This document shows positions 11,501 through 21,813 of a stretch of 64,000 nt of DNA, piece by piece. The translations under genes were made by a program, and so were the position numbers. The stretch covers positions 3,311,617 through 3,375,616 of the forward strand of contig NC_091372.1 of NCBI RefSeq assembly GCF_038502225.1, in the 5' to 3' direction. The DNA comes from Cherax quadricarinatus (lineage: Eukaryota > Arthropoda > Malacostraca > Decapoda > Parastacidae). Positions within the stretch are counted from its first letter, which is position 1. Every line of letters begins with the position of its first letter. The notes below the pieces were generated by a model. The model did no database searches, was not told where the DNA came from, and was given only the letters and a program-made list of their open reading frames with translations.

Positions 11501-12626
11501 ATTGTTAGGTACACACAAGTGTAGCTAGTGTGACCAGTCTACCTTAATTGTTAGGTACACACAAGTGCAGCTAGTGTGGCCAGTCTACCTTAATTGTTAG
11601 GTGCACACAAGCGCAGCTAGTGTGACCAGTCTACCTTAATTGTTAGGTGCACACAAGCGCAGCTAGTGTGACCAGTCTACCTTAATTGTTAGGTGCACAC
11701 AAGTGTAGCTAGTGTGACCAGTCTACCTTAATTGTTAGGTGCACACAAGTGTAGCTAGTGTGGCCAGTCTACCTTAATTGTTAGGTGCACACAAGCGCAG
11801 CTAGTGTGACCAGTCTACCTTAATTGTTAGGTGCACACAAGTGTAGCTAGTGTGACCAGTCTTCCTTAATTGTTAGGTGCACACAAGCGCAGCTAGTGTG
11901 ACCAGTCTACCTTAATTGTTAGGTGCACACAAGTGTAGCTAGTGTGACCAGTCTACCTTAATTGTTAGGTGCACACAAGCGCAGCTAGTGTGACCAGTCT
12001 ACCTTAATTGTTAGGTGCACATAAGTGTAGCTAGTGTGGCCAGTCTACCTTAATTGTTAGGTGCACACAAGTGTAGCTAGTGTGGCCAGTCTACCTTAAT
12101 TGTTAGGTGCACACAAGCGCAGCTAGTGTGACCAGTCTACCTTAATTGTTAGGTGCACACAAGTGTAGCTAGTGTGGCCAGTCTACCTTAATTGTTAGGT
12201 GCACACAAGCGCAGCTAGTGTGACCAGTCTACCTTAATTGTTAGGTGCACACAAGTGTAGCTAGTGTGGCCAGTCTACCTTAATTGTTAGGTGCACACAA
12301 GTGTAGCTAGTGTGACCAGTCTACCTTAATTGTTAGGTACACACAAGTGCAGCTAGTGTGACCAGTCTACCTTAATTGTTAGGTACACACAAGTGCAGCT
12401 AGTGTGACCAGTCTACCTTAATTGTTAGGTACACACAAGTGCAGCTAGTGTGACCAGTCTACCTTAATTGTTAGGTACACACAAGTGCAGCTAGTGTGAC
12501 CAGTCTACCTTGTTAGGTACACACAAGTGCAGCTAGTGTGACCAGTCTACCTTGTTAGGTACACACAAGTGCAGCTAGTGTGACCAGTCTACCTTGTTAG
12601 GTACACACAAGTGCAGCTAGTGTGAC
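8514..12626. repeat. Minisatellite, 46-bp unit, about 89 copies
   Basis: Array of a 46-bp unit with core 'ttaggtgcacacaagtgtag'. Three main variants alternate: A ('gtgtag' with 'gtgacc'), B ('gtgtag' with 'gtggcc') and C ('gcgcag' with 'gtgacc'). They are not random: A-B and C-A-B runs recur through the array, suggesting higher-order units of 92-138 bp. The last units (12.34-12.63 kb) have 'gtacacac' and 'gtgcag', and the final few lose four bases ('ccttgtta' for 'ccttaattgtta'). This is the usual pattern of decay at an array edge. Confidence 0.97.
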
Positions 12627-13126
12627 ATTAGTTACCTTCGTGTATATATTTAACTAACATTACAAAGGTACCAATGTGTTACACAAGATTTATTCTTCAA
12701 CTTGTGGGTTTTCTAAGCCTCATAACATCAACTAATATAATAATCACTTCTCTTGTATTCGTTTTAAACTCCTAAATTCACACCTTATTATTATTACCTT
12801 ATTAATCTTAAGTTTGTCTAAAGTTCGCCTGTAATACTCTGCTTATACGAGGTCTTTCAGCATGTACATCCAAATGTCATTCACCTCTGTACAAACATTG
12901 TATCATTGTATCAGTGTCTTTCTTGTAGTGTTTAAAAATGCAGCTGACCCAAGTCTCTCTCTCGTGGCGCATCTGTCTTTGTCTTATACAACTTTAACTA
13001 GTTATTAAATCAACATTTGGTATTTTTAAACTCATGCTGGATATTGTTTGTTTCTGCCACATTGGTTTTCCATGGTACACTTGATGAGTTTCTCTGTTAT
13101 TTTGTGAGGTTTACATTTGTGTGCAC
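12627..13126. other. AT-rich unique-looking sequence
   Basis: About 500 bases of AT-rich sequence with no repeat periodicity, convincing reading frame or RNA gene that I can see. A 72-residue plus-strand frame at 13017-13235 runs into the LINE 3' end and the (GT)n tract and is not supported. Confidence 0.6.
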
Positions 13127-13170
13127 ATACTCACCTAATTGTGGTTGCAGGGGTCGAGACTCAGCTCCAC
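13127..13170 (-). mobile_element. LINE 3' terminus fragment, main family (about 44 bp)
   Basis: Only the last ~44 bases of the main LINE are present ('actcacctaattgtggttgc' to 'cagctcc' on the plus strand). The 5'-truncated side joins directly to (GT)n at 13171. The 3' side has a short GT-like stretch, 'tttgtgtgcacat'. Confidence 0.85.
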
Positions 13171-13192
13171 TGTGTGTGTGTGTGTGTGTGTG
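13171..13192. repeat. (GT)n tract flanking the gypsy element on the left
   Basis: (TG)11 between a LINE 3' fragment and the 3' LTR of the gypsy-type element. The other side of the element, at 18849-18858, is also (TG)n, so the element appears to have inserted into a GT tract. Confidence 0.9.
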
Positions 13193-13625
13193 TATTACAA
13201 CCCAGGAATTCAAAGGACTGTTATCCTGGGTGTAAAGGGAGCAAAATAAACACAGCAGAAAAACTTTTGACTTAAACTATCCTTCACCAAGTAAGAACAG
13301 AAGTATGTACACTATATATACTGTGTATAACAATAGGTATTAGTGCGCTCCACGGTAAGCAAGGCAGAATAGAAGCCACTAGAGAGCAGACCGTGCTTCA
13401 ACCAGCTCTAGAATGGGAATGACAAGGGCAGACAGGTGTGTGGTACCCACAGCACCTCTGCGATTGCCAAAACCATCTTCTCATTGGCTTGAACTTGGGT
13501 ACAGATCGAACGACGGGGCCCCATCGTTCGACCCTTAGTACTGGTTCACTGGTTGGGGGAGATAGCCTTTCACTGAGGATGTGTACATGCACCGAATAAA
13601 GGTTATGTACTCTTCGCATGCCACA
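13193..13625 (-). repeat. 3' LTR of the gypsy-type element
   Basis: About 433 bp, matching 18417-18847 along its whole length. On the minus strand it begins TGTGGCATGC directly after a purine tract and ends in GGGTTGTAAT(A). That end lacks a standard CA, so the exact boundary is uncertain by a few bases. A 'tatatata' motif at about 13312-13320 is a TATA-box candidate on the minus strand. Confidence 0.9.
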
Positions 13626-13640
13626 CCCCCACCCCAAGAG
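13626..13640 (-). other. Polypurine tract
   Basis: The minus strand reads 'cttggggtggggg' immediately before the TGTGGC start of the 3' LTR. In LTR retrotransposons this tract primes plus-strand DNA synthesis. Its position supports the element's orientation and the LTR start. Confidence 0.75.
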
Positions 13641-13924
13641 GGCTCAGGAATGGGCTCCCACCTCCCATTGGTAACTGTGCCACCATGGCACCATATAATG
13701 GGACTGCCTTTCCTCTCAGCCATCCAACTCTTAGAGCTCAGCTTTATTCACGACATAAAGCCAAACCCTAAACTTAAAGTGAGACAGCAGACAGTAGGGC
13801 TAACCTAGGTCCAAGGTACGGGCGGACGGTAGCCCGCACCCCCTCACTAAAAAAAAAAGAAACACACAAGGGGAAAAAAGAGCTAGAAACCGGTTACCAC
13901 AGGTCCCTAACACATCCTAACCTA

Positions 13925-14405
13925 ATACAATCTTGATAACGCATCTGCCAACTTATTTTCTTTGCCGGCAATGTGTAATATTCTGAGAGAATAGGGTTGC
14001 AGTCGTAGACTCCATCTCATGAGCCTCGTATTGTGGTTCTTCATGGCTTGGAGATATACCAGAGGGTTGTGGTCACTATAGACAGTGACCACCTGTGAAG
14101 TTGGCCCACGTAAACATCGAAGTGCTCCAAGGCCAGTACCAGCGCGAGGGCTTCTTTTTCAGTGGTAGAGTAAGCCCTCTGGTGCAGCTGGAACTTGGCC
14201 GAGTAGAAGGCTACAGGCTGTAACCCCTCGTCCCCGTTTTGGAACAGTACTGCCCCAACCCCAGACTCACAAGCATCAACCTGTAATGAGAAAGGTTTGG
14301 AGAAGTCTGGAGACAAAAGAATGGGTGCAGTACACAATAATCTTTTTGCTTTCGTAAAAGCATTTTGACATTCTGGGGTCCAATTAAAGAGAACTTTGTG
14401 ACTGG
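13925..14405 (-). pseudogene. pol: Gypsy RNase H domain
   Basis: The minus strand encodes 'PILLSPDFSKPFSLQVDA', then 'SGVGAVLFQ' and 'YSTTEKEALALVLALEHF'. These carry the first Asp (VDA) and the Glu (EKEA) of the RNase H active site. A frameshift near 14.10 kb is followed by 'YSDHNPLVYLQ' and, at the end, 'KLADALSRL', with the later Asp and the usual C-terminal ADALSR of gypsy elements. RNase H degrades RNA in the RNA-DNA hybrid during reverse transcription. It is the last pol domain; about 285 bases of untranslated sequence separate it from the polypurine tract. Confidence 0.85.
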
Positions 14406-14831
14406 TACCTGATAGTAACCTTTAAGGAGATCTAACTTGGACACAAAAGTAGCCTTACCCACAAAGTCGATTACATCATCCAGACGAGGAAGAGGGTAAG
14501 CATTTGTAATTGTGACCTCATTTACCTTACGGTAGTCTGTACACATACGAAAACCTCCATCAGCTTTTTTAACAAGGATGCACGGTGAAGCCCATGGACT
14601 AGACTCCTCCTCCACTAACACATGCTCTAACAGAAATTCTACCTCCTGCTGAAGTAGCTTCTGCTTTTCAGGATTAGCTCTGTAGGGGGAGAGTTTAATA
14701 GGTTTAGAGTTTCCAACATCTACGTCATGATAACCTAATGTACATTTTTTCGGCACATCCGAGAAAATATCAGGGTATGACTGTAGAAGCGCAGTTAAAC
14801 TTGTTGCTTGAGTTTCAGATAGCTCCACCAT
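14400..14831 (-). pseudogene. pol: Gypsy reverse transcriptase, core deleted
   Basis: The N-terminal half of RT is recognisable: 'DVDVGNSKPIKLSPYRANP', 'SSPWASPCILVKKADGGFR', 'CTDYRKVNE', 'YPLPRLDD' and 'SKLDLLKGYYQVPV'. Directly after 'YYQVPV' the sequence continues, shifted by one frame, with the tether region 'NWTPECQNAFTKAK'. The middle of the domain, including the YxDD box, is missing. The frame is continuous back toward integrase apart from one shift: sequence between the integrase C-terminus and RT encodes 'NVKLPNSVLLKDPTPLMVEL'. That argues that the integrase-RT order is genuine and not a later rearrangement. Confidence 0.88.
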
Positions 14832-14883
14832 TAAAGGGGTAGGATCTTTGAGGAGGACAGAGTTTGGAAGCTTGACATTAGTT

Positions 14884-16103
14884 TCAGAAATAGTGCAAAG
14901 AGTCAGAGTTGTCTTCAGAGATAGAGGACAGAGTCATTTCTAGGACTTTATCTGGTGTATGAAAAGATTTTAATTGATTAATATGATAAGTTTTAGTTTT
15001 TGAGGTCTTATCAAGGGGAGATACCACATAATTTACATCAGATAATTTACTTACAATTTGCATAGGTCCCATAAATCTAGCTTTCAAGGCTTGGCCAGCT
15101 ATAGGTTCCTGTACCAAAACCTTGTCTCCTGGATGGAAGGAGTGAAATTGTGCATTTCTGTCATACCTCTGTTTCATCTTGTTTTGAGCTGCCTTTAAAT
15201 TAGCCTTGGCTAACTGACGTGCCACCTGCAACCTTGAAGACGGGTTGTAGAGTGTTGAGCTAACGTCTTCTCCCGTCCATCCTTCTTTGAGCACCTGAAG
15301 AGGACCTCGTACATTGTGCCCAAAGATCAGATCAAACAGACTATACCCGGTAGACTCCTGCTCAGTTTCCCTTATTGAAAACATCAACAAAGGTAGTAAT
15401 TCATCCCAGTCTGTAGGAAAATGCATACAAAAAGTTCTCATCATGGTTTTTAATGTCTGATGGAATCTTTCCAAGGCGCCTTGGGACTGAGGATGATAGG
15501 CAGTGGATAAGTTGTGGATTATCCCTAACCTAGTTAATGCTTCCCTAAATGCTTTGGCAGTGAAGTTAGTACCTTGATCACTTTGAATAGATTTAGGAAT
15601 GCCAAAACAAGAAATCTGGTTAATGCTTTGAGAATGGCTTTAGTATTAATACTGAGCATGGGATTTGCTTCTGGGTATCTAGTTACTCTATCCATAATGG
15701 TAAATAAGTACTGATTTCCAGACTTTGACTTAGGTAGTGGCCCTACACAATCTCTAATTAATTCTGCAAAAGGTTCTCCATCAACGGGTATAGGCTCGAG
15801 AGGTGCAGGTTTAATGGAATGTCCAGGTTTCCCCACTTGCTGACATTCTCGGCAACATAGGATATGATTCTTCACATCCTGCCTTAATTTTGGCCAATGG
15901 AATTCTTTTATGATTCTGTATAATGTTTTAGTAATTTCTAGGGGACCTCCTAATGAAGCATTATGAGCTACATTCAATATTTGAGGTCTAAACTTTGTTG
16001 GAACCACTAACCTGTTTGACAGTTGCCTGCCCTCTATCTCCTTACCAGTCTCAGTGCAGATCAAATAGTCGTTTTTAAGTTTATACTTGACCGGATGATC
16101 CAA
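14884..16103 (-). pseudogene. pol: Gypsy integrase, upstream of RT
   Basis: Domains in order on the minus strand: zinc-binding region ('NVAHNASLGG', 'CCRECQQVGK'), catalytic core with Asp in 'RDCVGPLPKS', second Asp in 'SDQGTNF', and Glu in 'ALERFHQ'. A C-terminal region follows ('FHPGDKVLVQEP', 'YHINQLKSFH'). All three DDE residues survive, but a frameshift near 15.6 kb separates the first Asp from the other two. The second zinc-ligand His, expected at the end of 'ASLGG', is Pro. Integrase inserts element DNA into the host genome. It starts directly after the protease region, which is the copia-like position. Confidence 0.88.
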
Positions 16104-16779
16104 AAGCGAAATTCAAAGAAGGATCCTTTTGTTGTTCCTCCCGGAAGGACAGTCCCTCGGGCATGGAAACAGATATATCTGGCAATCCTGCAACCTTGGA
16201 ATAGGAAGGTTTGATCTGGGTCTGTTGACTTAATTTATGAGGCTTTGGCCAGTTTTCCTCGTAAAACAAATTGGCTATTCCGAGATCAGAGTCGTCCAAG
16301 GATAGGTCAGCATTCTCGGCAGACAACCTTTGGGATGTTGCCCGAGTTATGGCCAACACCAGAGAAGAATTAATCATTATGGGTTCAGGACATACACTCG
16401 CTGTGGTAATGTTATTACCCAGTAATAACATGGCATCTTTCATAGGAAATCCCTCGGATACACCCACAGTCAAGTATCCAGTGTAATATTTGCACTGTAC
16501 ATAAATTCTGTGCAAGGGGACATAAAAGATTGGTCCTCTGAATGCTTCTAGCAAAATGGAGGATTGTAGAGAAGTGTGTTCAGAAAGGGGAAGTACTCCC
16601 TCTCTTATAAGTGAGCAATATGCTCCAGTATCTCTAAAGGTTCTGACTTCAGTTGTTTTTGGGTCTTCCTGAAGGGAAATACGACTATGACAGTAATAAG
16701 GAGCCATCCCTTTCTCTACTTCTTTCTGGGACATGTTACTAGGGACACTATAGATTTTCCCTAATGGTTGGGGTTTATG
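16081..16779 (-). pseudogene. pol: Gypsy aspartic protease region
   Basis: Same frame as gag. The active-site motif is 'FRDTGAYCSLI' (DTG at 16632-16624), and a later hydrophobic 'AMLLLGNNI' fits the C-terminal part of a retropepsin. The linker after it includes 'DLGIANLFYEENWPKP' and ends at a stop near 16081, where integrase continues in another frame. Retropepsins cut the gag-pol polyprotein. Confidence 0.8.
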
Positions 16780-18021
16780 GGGGCAGTTGGGACGGATGTG
16801 ACCTACTTGGTTGCAGAGAAAGCAGACGACAGGCTTGACCTTAGCTCCCGGCTGACGTTGCAACTGGTGTCGCTCTGACTGGTGTCACTCTGGATACTGT
16901 TGTCGAGTTGCACCATGTTGAATGGTTTGTCGCTCACCAGGTTGACCTTAAGTTGAGTAGCGTGGTTCACCAGGTGACTTAGTTGGCTGATGTAGACGTT
17001 CTCCTTCTGGCTGGCACTTTATCCTCCAATGTTGACGATCTCTGCTCATACTAGGCTGTTGAAAAGAGAGATGGAATCGCTTGGACAAGGAGCGGTTGGT
17101 TTCAAAGGTATCAGCCAACCTGGGTGCCTCCAATGCAGTGGTTAAGACATGATCCTGCAGAAAGACTCTAACCTCTGGTCCCACAGACTCCAGCAGGCTG
17201 TCGACTAGGACAAGCTGCATGAGATCATAAAAGGTGGCGACACCATTTGCTTTATACCAGCTGGTAAAAGCTTTGGTCTGCTGTCGCATGAAATTCACCA
17301 GGGATTGACCAAGCTGTCATCTGCCTAACTTGAATGACTTCCTATACTTAGCTGGGATGCATTGATATGCTCCCAGAACTGTGGTCTTCACCACTTTATA
17401 ATGGGAAAAATCAGTGTCATTTAACTCTGACGTAAATTTCTATGCCTTACCAAACAACGCTGTGTGAACCAATGATGCCCAATGCTGTTTATGCCACCTC
17501 AAGGCTCGAGCCTGATTTTCGAAAGTTTCAAAAAATTGTTCTGGTTCTGCCTCATTGAGGTGGGGAACAAGCGGTACTGCTTTCTTTAAACTAAAGTCAT
17601 TTACAACTTGAGAAAACTGCCTTCTTTCTTTTTCCCTATCAAACTCTTCCTTGGCATATGCCCTCTGTTCCCTAGTTTGCTCAAGATTGATTTTCACCAA
17701 CTCAAGTGCCAATGCAGCTGATCCGCCTTCAGACAATCCTTTTGCATGAAACTGACGATTTTGCTCAGTTGATGAATCATTTTCCTCCTGTGAGAACATC
17801 GGAGTTTTATTCCTGGCTCCTGTAGGGGGAGGAGTTTGATGTGCCGTCTCCTCTTCTCGAAGATTGATACTTATAAGAGTACGAAGCTGCGCAGCTGTGA
17901 GAGTGCGTTCGTAATCAATGCCAATGGAACGAGCAATTTGCCAACAGCACTGTAGGGAAAATTTAGACAAGTTTAATAAAGTGTATTCAGACACCAGACG
18001 TCTGACTCGTCTAGGTGGCAT
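16780..18021 (-). pseudogene. gag: Gypsy gag (capsid plus CCHC nucleocapsid)
   Basis: The start is taken as the ATG at 18021-18019 ('MPPRRVRRLVSEYTLL'). Capsid-like features follow: 'EQFFETFENQARALRW', 'AYQCIPAKYRKSFK' and 'FYDLMQLVLVDSLLE', which fit the SCAN-like capsid of vertebrate-type gypsy gags. The nucleocapsid knuckle CX2CX4HX4C is intact as 'CFLCNQVGHIRPNC' (16824-16783). All these parts lie in one frame, interrupted by in-frame stops at about 17440, 17310, 16948 and 16880. Gag forms the particle and binds element RNA. Confidence 0.85.
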
Positions 18022-18028
18022 ACCCCAA

Positions 18029-18150
18029 CGTAACACGCTATTTGCAATACACGCTTAGCTATGCACAGTACAACTGCAGAATACTCGTGCCCACACGTAA
18101 CACGTTATTTGCAGTACACGCTTAGCTATGCACAGCACGACTGCAAGGCT
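18029..18150. repeat. Tandem duplication in the gypsy leader, 67-bp period
   Basis: 'cgtaacacgctatttgcaat' at 18029 recurs with few changes at 18096, and the similarity continues through 'cacgcttagctatgcacag'. It lies between the 5' LTR and gag and overlaps the proposed start of gag on its left side. Confidence 0.8.
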
Positions 18151-18416
18151 GATACACAATAGCAAAGCTGACTGCAAAATCTTCACACAACAGTAGGATT
18201 GACTGCAGCAAAGCGAGCACAACGAACAAGCTAGTAGCGAGCTATCAATGACCATACAATAGCAGGCTGACCATAAAACACAAGGCTGACACGCAAAATT
18301 TCGTAAAGCATTGGCAAAGCTAATGCAATGCCAGCTACACAATGTTCCTGCTTCCAGTGTCACTCTAGGCTCAACTCGTGCTCTAGGTCCAGCTCCAGCT
18401 CCCAGACAGTCTCCCA

Positions 18417-18847
18417 TATTACAACCCAGGAATCCAAAGGCCTGTTATCCTGGGTGTAAAGAGAGCAAAATAAACACAGCAGAAAAACGTTTGTTTTATA
18501 TTATCCTTCAAGTAAGAACAGAAGTATGTACACTATATACACTATGTACAACAATAGGTATTAGTGCATTCCACAGTAAGCAAGGCAGAATAGAAGCCAC
18601 TAGAGAGCAGACCGTGCTTCAACCAGCTCTAGAATGGGAATGATAAGGGCAGACAGGCGGGTGGTACCCACAACACCTCTGCCATTGCCAAAATCATCTC
18701 ATTGGCTTGAACCTGGGTACTGATCGAACGACGGGGCCCCATCGTTTGACCCTAGTACAGTACTGGTTCACTGGTTGGGGGAGATAGCCTTTCAATGAGG
18801 GTGTGTACATGCGCCGAATAAAGGTTACATACTCTTTGCATGCCACA
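18417..18847 (-). repeat. 5' LTR of the gypsy-type element
   Basis: About 431 bp and the partner of 13193-13625. On the minus strand it begins TGTGGCATGC at 18847. The plus-strand flank to its right is (TG)n. A 'tatatag'-type motif sits where the 3' LTR has its TATA candidate. A primer-binding site should follow on the minus strand from about 18416 ('tgggagactgtctgggag'), but I could not match it to a tRNA. Confidence 0.9.
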
Positions 18848-18848
18848 A

Positions 18849-18902
18849 TGTGTGTGTGTACTCACCTAATTGTGGTTGCAGGGGTCGAGACTCAGCTCTT
18901 GT

Positions 18903-18974
<72 letters not shown>

Positions 18975-19010
18975 GTATGTGTGTATGTTGTGTGTGTGTT
19001 ATGCGTGTGT

Positions 19011-19058
<48 letters not shown>

Positions 19059-19085
19059 GTGTGTGTGTGTGTGTGTGTGTGTTGT
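18849..19085 (-). mobile_element. 40-bp LINE 3' fragment embedded in (GT)n
   Basis: (TG)5 at 18849-18858, then about 41 bases of the main LINE's 3' terminus at 18860-18900 ('actcacctaattgtggttgc' to 'cagctc'), then about 180 bases of interrupted (GT)n at 18901-19085. The LINE piece is therefore bounded by GT repeats on both sides and is truncated at nearly the same point as the copies at 13127 and 23411. Confidence 0.88.
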
Positions 19086-19367
19086 ACTCACCTATTTGTG
19101 GTTGCAGGGGTCGATTCATAGCTCCTGGCCCCGCCTCTTCACTGATTGCTATTAGGTCCTCTCTCTCCCTGCTCCATGAGCTTTATCATACCTCGCCTTA
19201 AAACTATGTATGGTTCCCGCCTCCACTACTTCACTTTCTAGGCTATTCCACGGCTTGACTACTCTATGACTGAAGAAATACTTCCTAACATCCCTTTGAT
19301 TCATCTGAGTTTTCAACTTCCAATTGTGACCTCTTGTGTCTGTGTCCTATCTCTGGAACATCCTGTC

Positions 19368-19370
<3 letters not shown>
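19086..19370 (-). mobile_element. LINE 3' end, main family, bounded by (GT)n
   Basis: 3' UTR ('actcacctatttgtggttgc', 'ctggccccgcctcttcactg') and the last part of ORF2. The minus strand encodes the family's C-terminal block, broken by changes. The 5' end stops abruptly at 'catcctgtcttt' (19370), where (GT)n begins. Confidence 0.88.
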
Positions 19371-19753
<383 letters not shown>

Positions 19754-20722
19754 TACTCACCTAACTGCACTCACCTAATTGTGGTTGCAGGGGTCGATAC
19801 ACAGCTCCGGGCCCCGCCACTTCACTGACCGCTACTTGGTCCTCCCTCTCCCTACTCCATGAGCTTTATCATACCACGTCTTAAAACTTTGTGTGGTTCC
19901 TGCCTCCACTACATCACTTGTTAGACTATTCCATTTTCTGACAACTCTGTGGCTGAAGAAATACTTCCTAACATCCCTTTGACTCATCTAAGTCTTCAGC
20001 TTCCAATTGTGACCCCTTGTTTCTGTGTCAAATCTCTGTAACATCCTGTCTCTGTCCACCTTGTCTATTTCATGCAGTATTTTGTATGTCGCTATCATGT
20101 CTCCCCTGACCCTCCTGTCCTCCAGTGTCGTTAGGCCGATTTCCCTTAACCTTTCTTCATAGGACATTCTCCTTTGCTCTGGAACCAGCCTTGTTGCAAA
20201 CCTTTGCACTTTCTCTAATTTCTTGACGTGTTTGACCAGGTGTGGGTTCCAAACTGGTGCTGCATACTCCAGTATGGGTGTGACGTACACAGTGTATAAA
20301 GTCTTGAACGATTCCTTACTGAGGTACCGGTACCCTATTCTCAGAAATGCCAGGCGCCCATATGCCGCCGCAGTTATCTGGTTAACGTGTGCTTCTGGCG
20401 ATGTACTCGGTATTATACTCACTCCTAGATCTTTCTCCTTGAGTGAGGTTTGCAGTCTTTGGCCACCTAGCCTATACTCTGTCTGCGGTCTTCTTTGGCC
20501 TTATCCGATCTTCATGACTTTGCATTTTGTTGGGTTAAATTCTAGGAGCCAATTGCTGGACCACACATCCAGCCTGTCCAGGTCTCATTGTAGACCTGTC
20601 TGGTCCGCATCTGATTTAATTCTCCTCATTAACTTCACATCATCTGCAAACAGGGACACTTCTGAGTCTATCTCTTCCATAATGTCGTTCACATATACCA
20701 AGAATAGCACTGGTCCCAGGAC

Positions 20723-21253
20723 TTACCCCTGTGGGACCCCACTCGTCACAGGCGCCCACTGTGATACCTCATCATGGACCATGACTCGCTGTTGCCTCCC
20801 TGTTAGGTATTCTCTGATCCATTGCAGTGCCCTTCCTGTTGTATGTGCCTGATCCTCTAGCTTCTGTACTAATCTCTTGTCAGGAACTGTGCCGAAGGCC
20901 TTCTTGCAGTCCAAGAAAATGCAATCAACCCACCCCTCCCTCTCATTTCTTACTTCAGTTACCTTGTCATAAAACTCTAGTAGGTTTGTGACACGGGATT
21001 TGCATTCCATGAATCCATGCTGGCTGTCGTTTATAATCTTGTTCTGTTCCAGGTGCTCCACCACTCTCCTCCTGATAATCTTCTCCATGACTTTGCATGC
21101 TATACACGTCAGTGACACAGGTCTGTAATTTTGTGCCTCGTTTCTGTCTCCTTTCTTAAAGATGGGGAATACATTTGCCATTTTCCATACTTCAGGTAGT
21201 TGCCCAGTTTCAAGGGATGTGTTGAAGATTGTGGTTAGTGGCACACACACCAT
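20723..21253 (-). pseudogene. Reverse transcriptase domain of the 19.8-22.6 kb LINE
   Basis: A 176-residue open stretch with 'FKKGDRNEAQNYRPVSLT', 'CKVMEKIIRRRVVEHLE', 'DCIFLDCKKAFGTVP' (normally FDT.P) and 'WAPVTSGVPQG'. It ends in a premature stop exactly within the VPQGS motif. The frame reopens downstream, with the FADDVKL box near 20.65 kb. Confidence 0.88.
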
Positions 21254-21813
21254 CTCTGCTCCTTCTCAAAGGACCCACGGGGAGATGTTGTCCGGTCCTG
21301 TCGACTTTGAGGTATCAAGGTTACTTAGCTTCTGTTCCTCCTCCTCAGTTGTGTGTATGTCATCCAACACTTGTTGGTATATTTCATGTTGGTGTTTCCC
21401 TCTGTGCTGTCTTCCCAGAGCCCTTCCTATCTCTACTGTACATACTTTCTTGAATCTCGTGTTGAGCTCCTCACATACCTCTTGATCGTTTCTTGTGAGT
21501 TCCCCACCTTCTTTCCTCAGCCTGATCACCTGGTCTTTGTTGTCTTCCTCCTAATGTGGCTATACAGCAGTTTCGGGTCAGACTTGACTTTCGATGCTAT
21601 GTTGTTTTCGTACTGTCGCTGGGCCTCCCTCCTTACCTGTGCATACTCATTTCTGGCTCTTCGACTAATTTCCTGGGTTCTTTGCCTTCTATACTTTTTC
21701 CATTCTCTAGTGTACTTAGTTTTTGCCTCCCTTCACCTTCGGGTAAACCAGGGGCTCGTTCTGATCTTCCCATTATTTCTGTTACCCTTGGGAACAAACC
21801 TTTCCTGTGTCTC

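Larger units (their letters stand above)
13193..18847 (-). mobile_element. Ty3/gypsy-type LTR retrotransposon with integrase before RT (Gmr1-like)
   Basis: Complete minus-strand element of about 5.65 kb: 5' LTR (18417-18847), leader, gag with a CCHC knuckle, protease, integrase, reverse transcriptase, RNase H, polypurine tract, 3' LTR (13193-13625). The RT, RNase H and integrase sequences are of gypsy type, but integrase lies upstream of RT as in Ty1/copia. The Gmr1-like group of gypsy elements has this order, so it is the best match. Gag and protease share one frame with several in-frame stops, and pol is broken by frameshifts. Much of the RT core is deleted, so the copy cannot be autonomous. 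The two LTRs differ at about 30 sites and a few small indels by eye, so the insertion is old. Flanking (GT)n hides any target duplication. Confidence 0.9.

Noticed and set aside
8514..12626. CRISPR-like regular repeat array
   Set aside because: The 46-bp units are contiguous with no unique spacers, and the sequence is eukaryotic. The same holds for the other arrays.
13017..13235. 72-residue hydrophobic frame
   Set aside because: It runs into LINE 3' sequence and a (GT)n tract, so the open frame crosses unrelated elements.
18055..18417. Cys-rich 120-residue frame on the minus strand
   Set aside because: Lies in the untranslated leader between the 5' LTR and gag and has no match to a known retroelement product.
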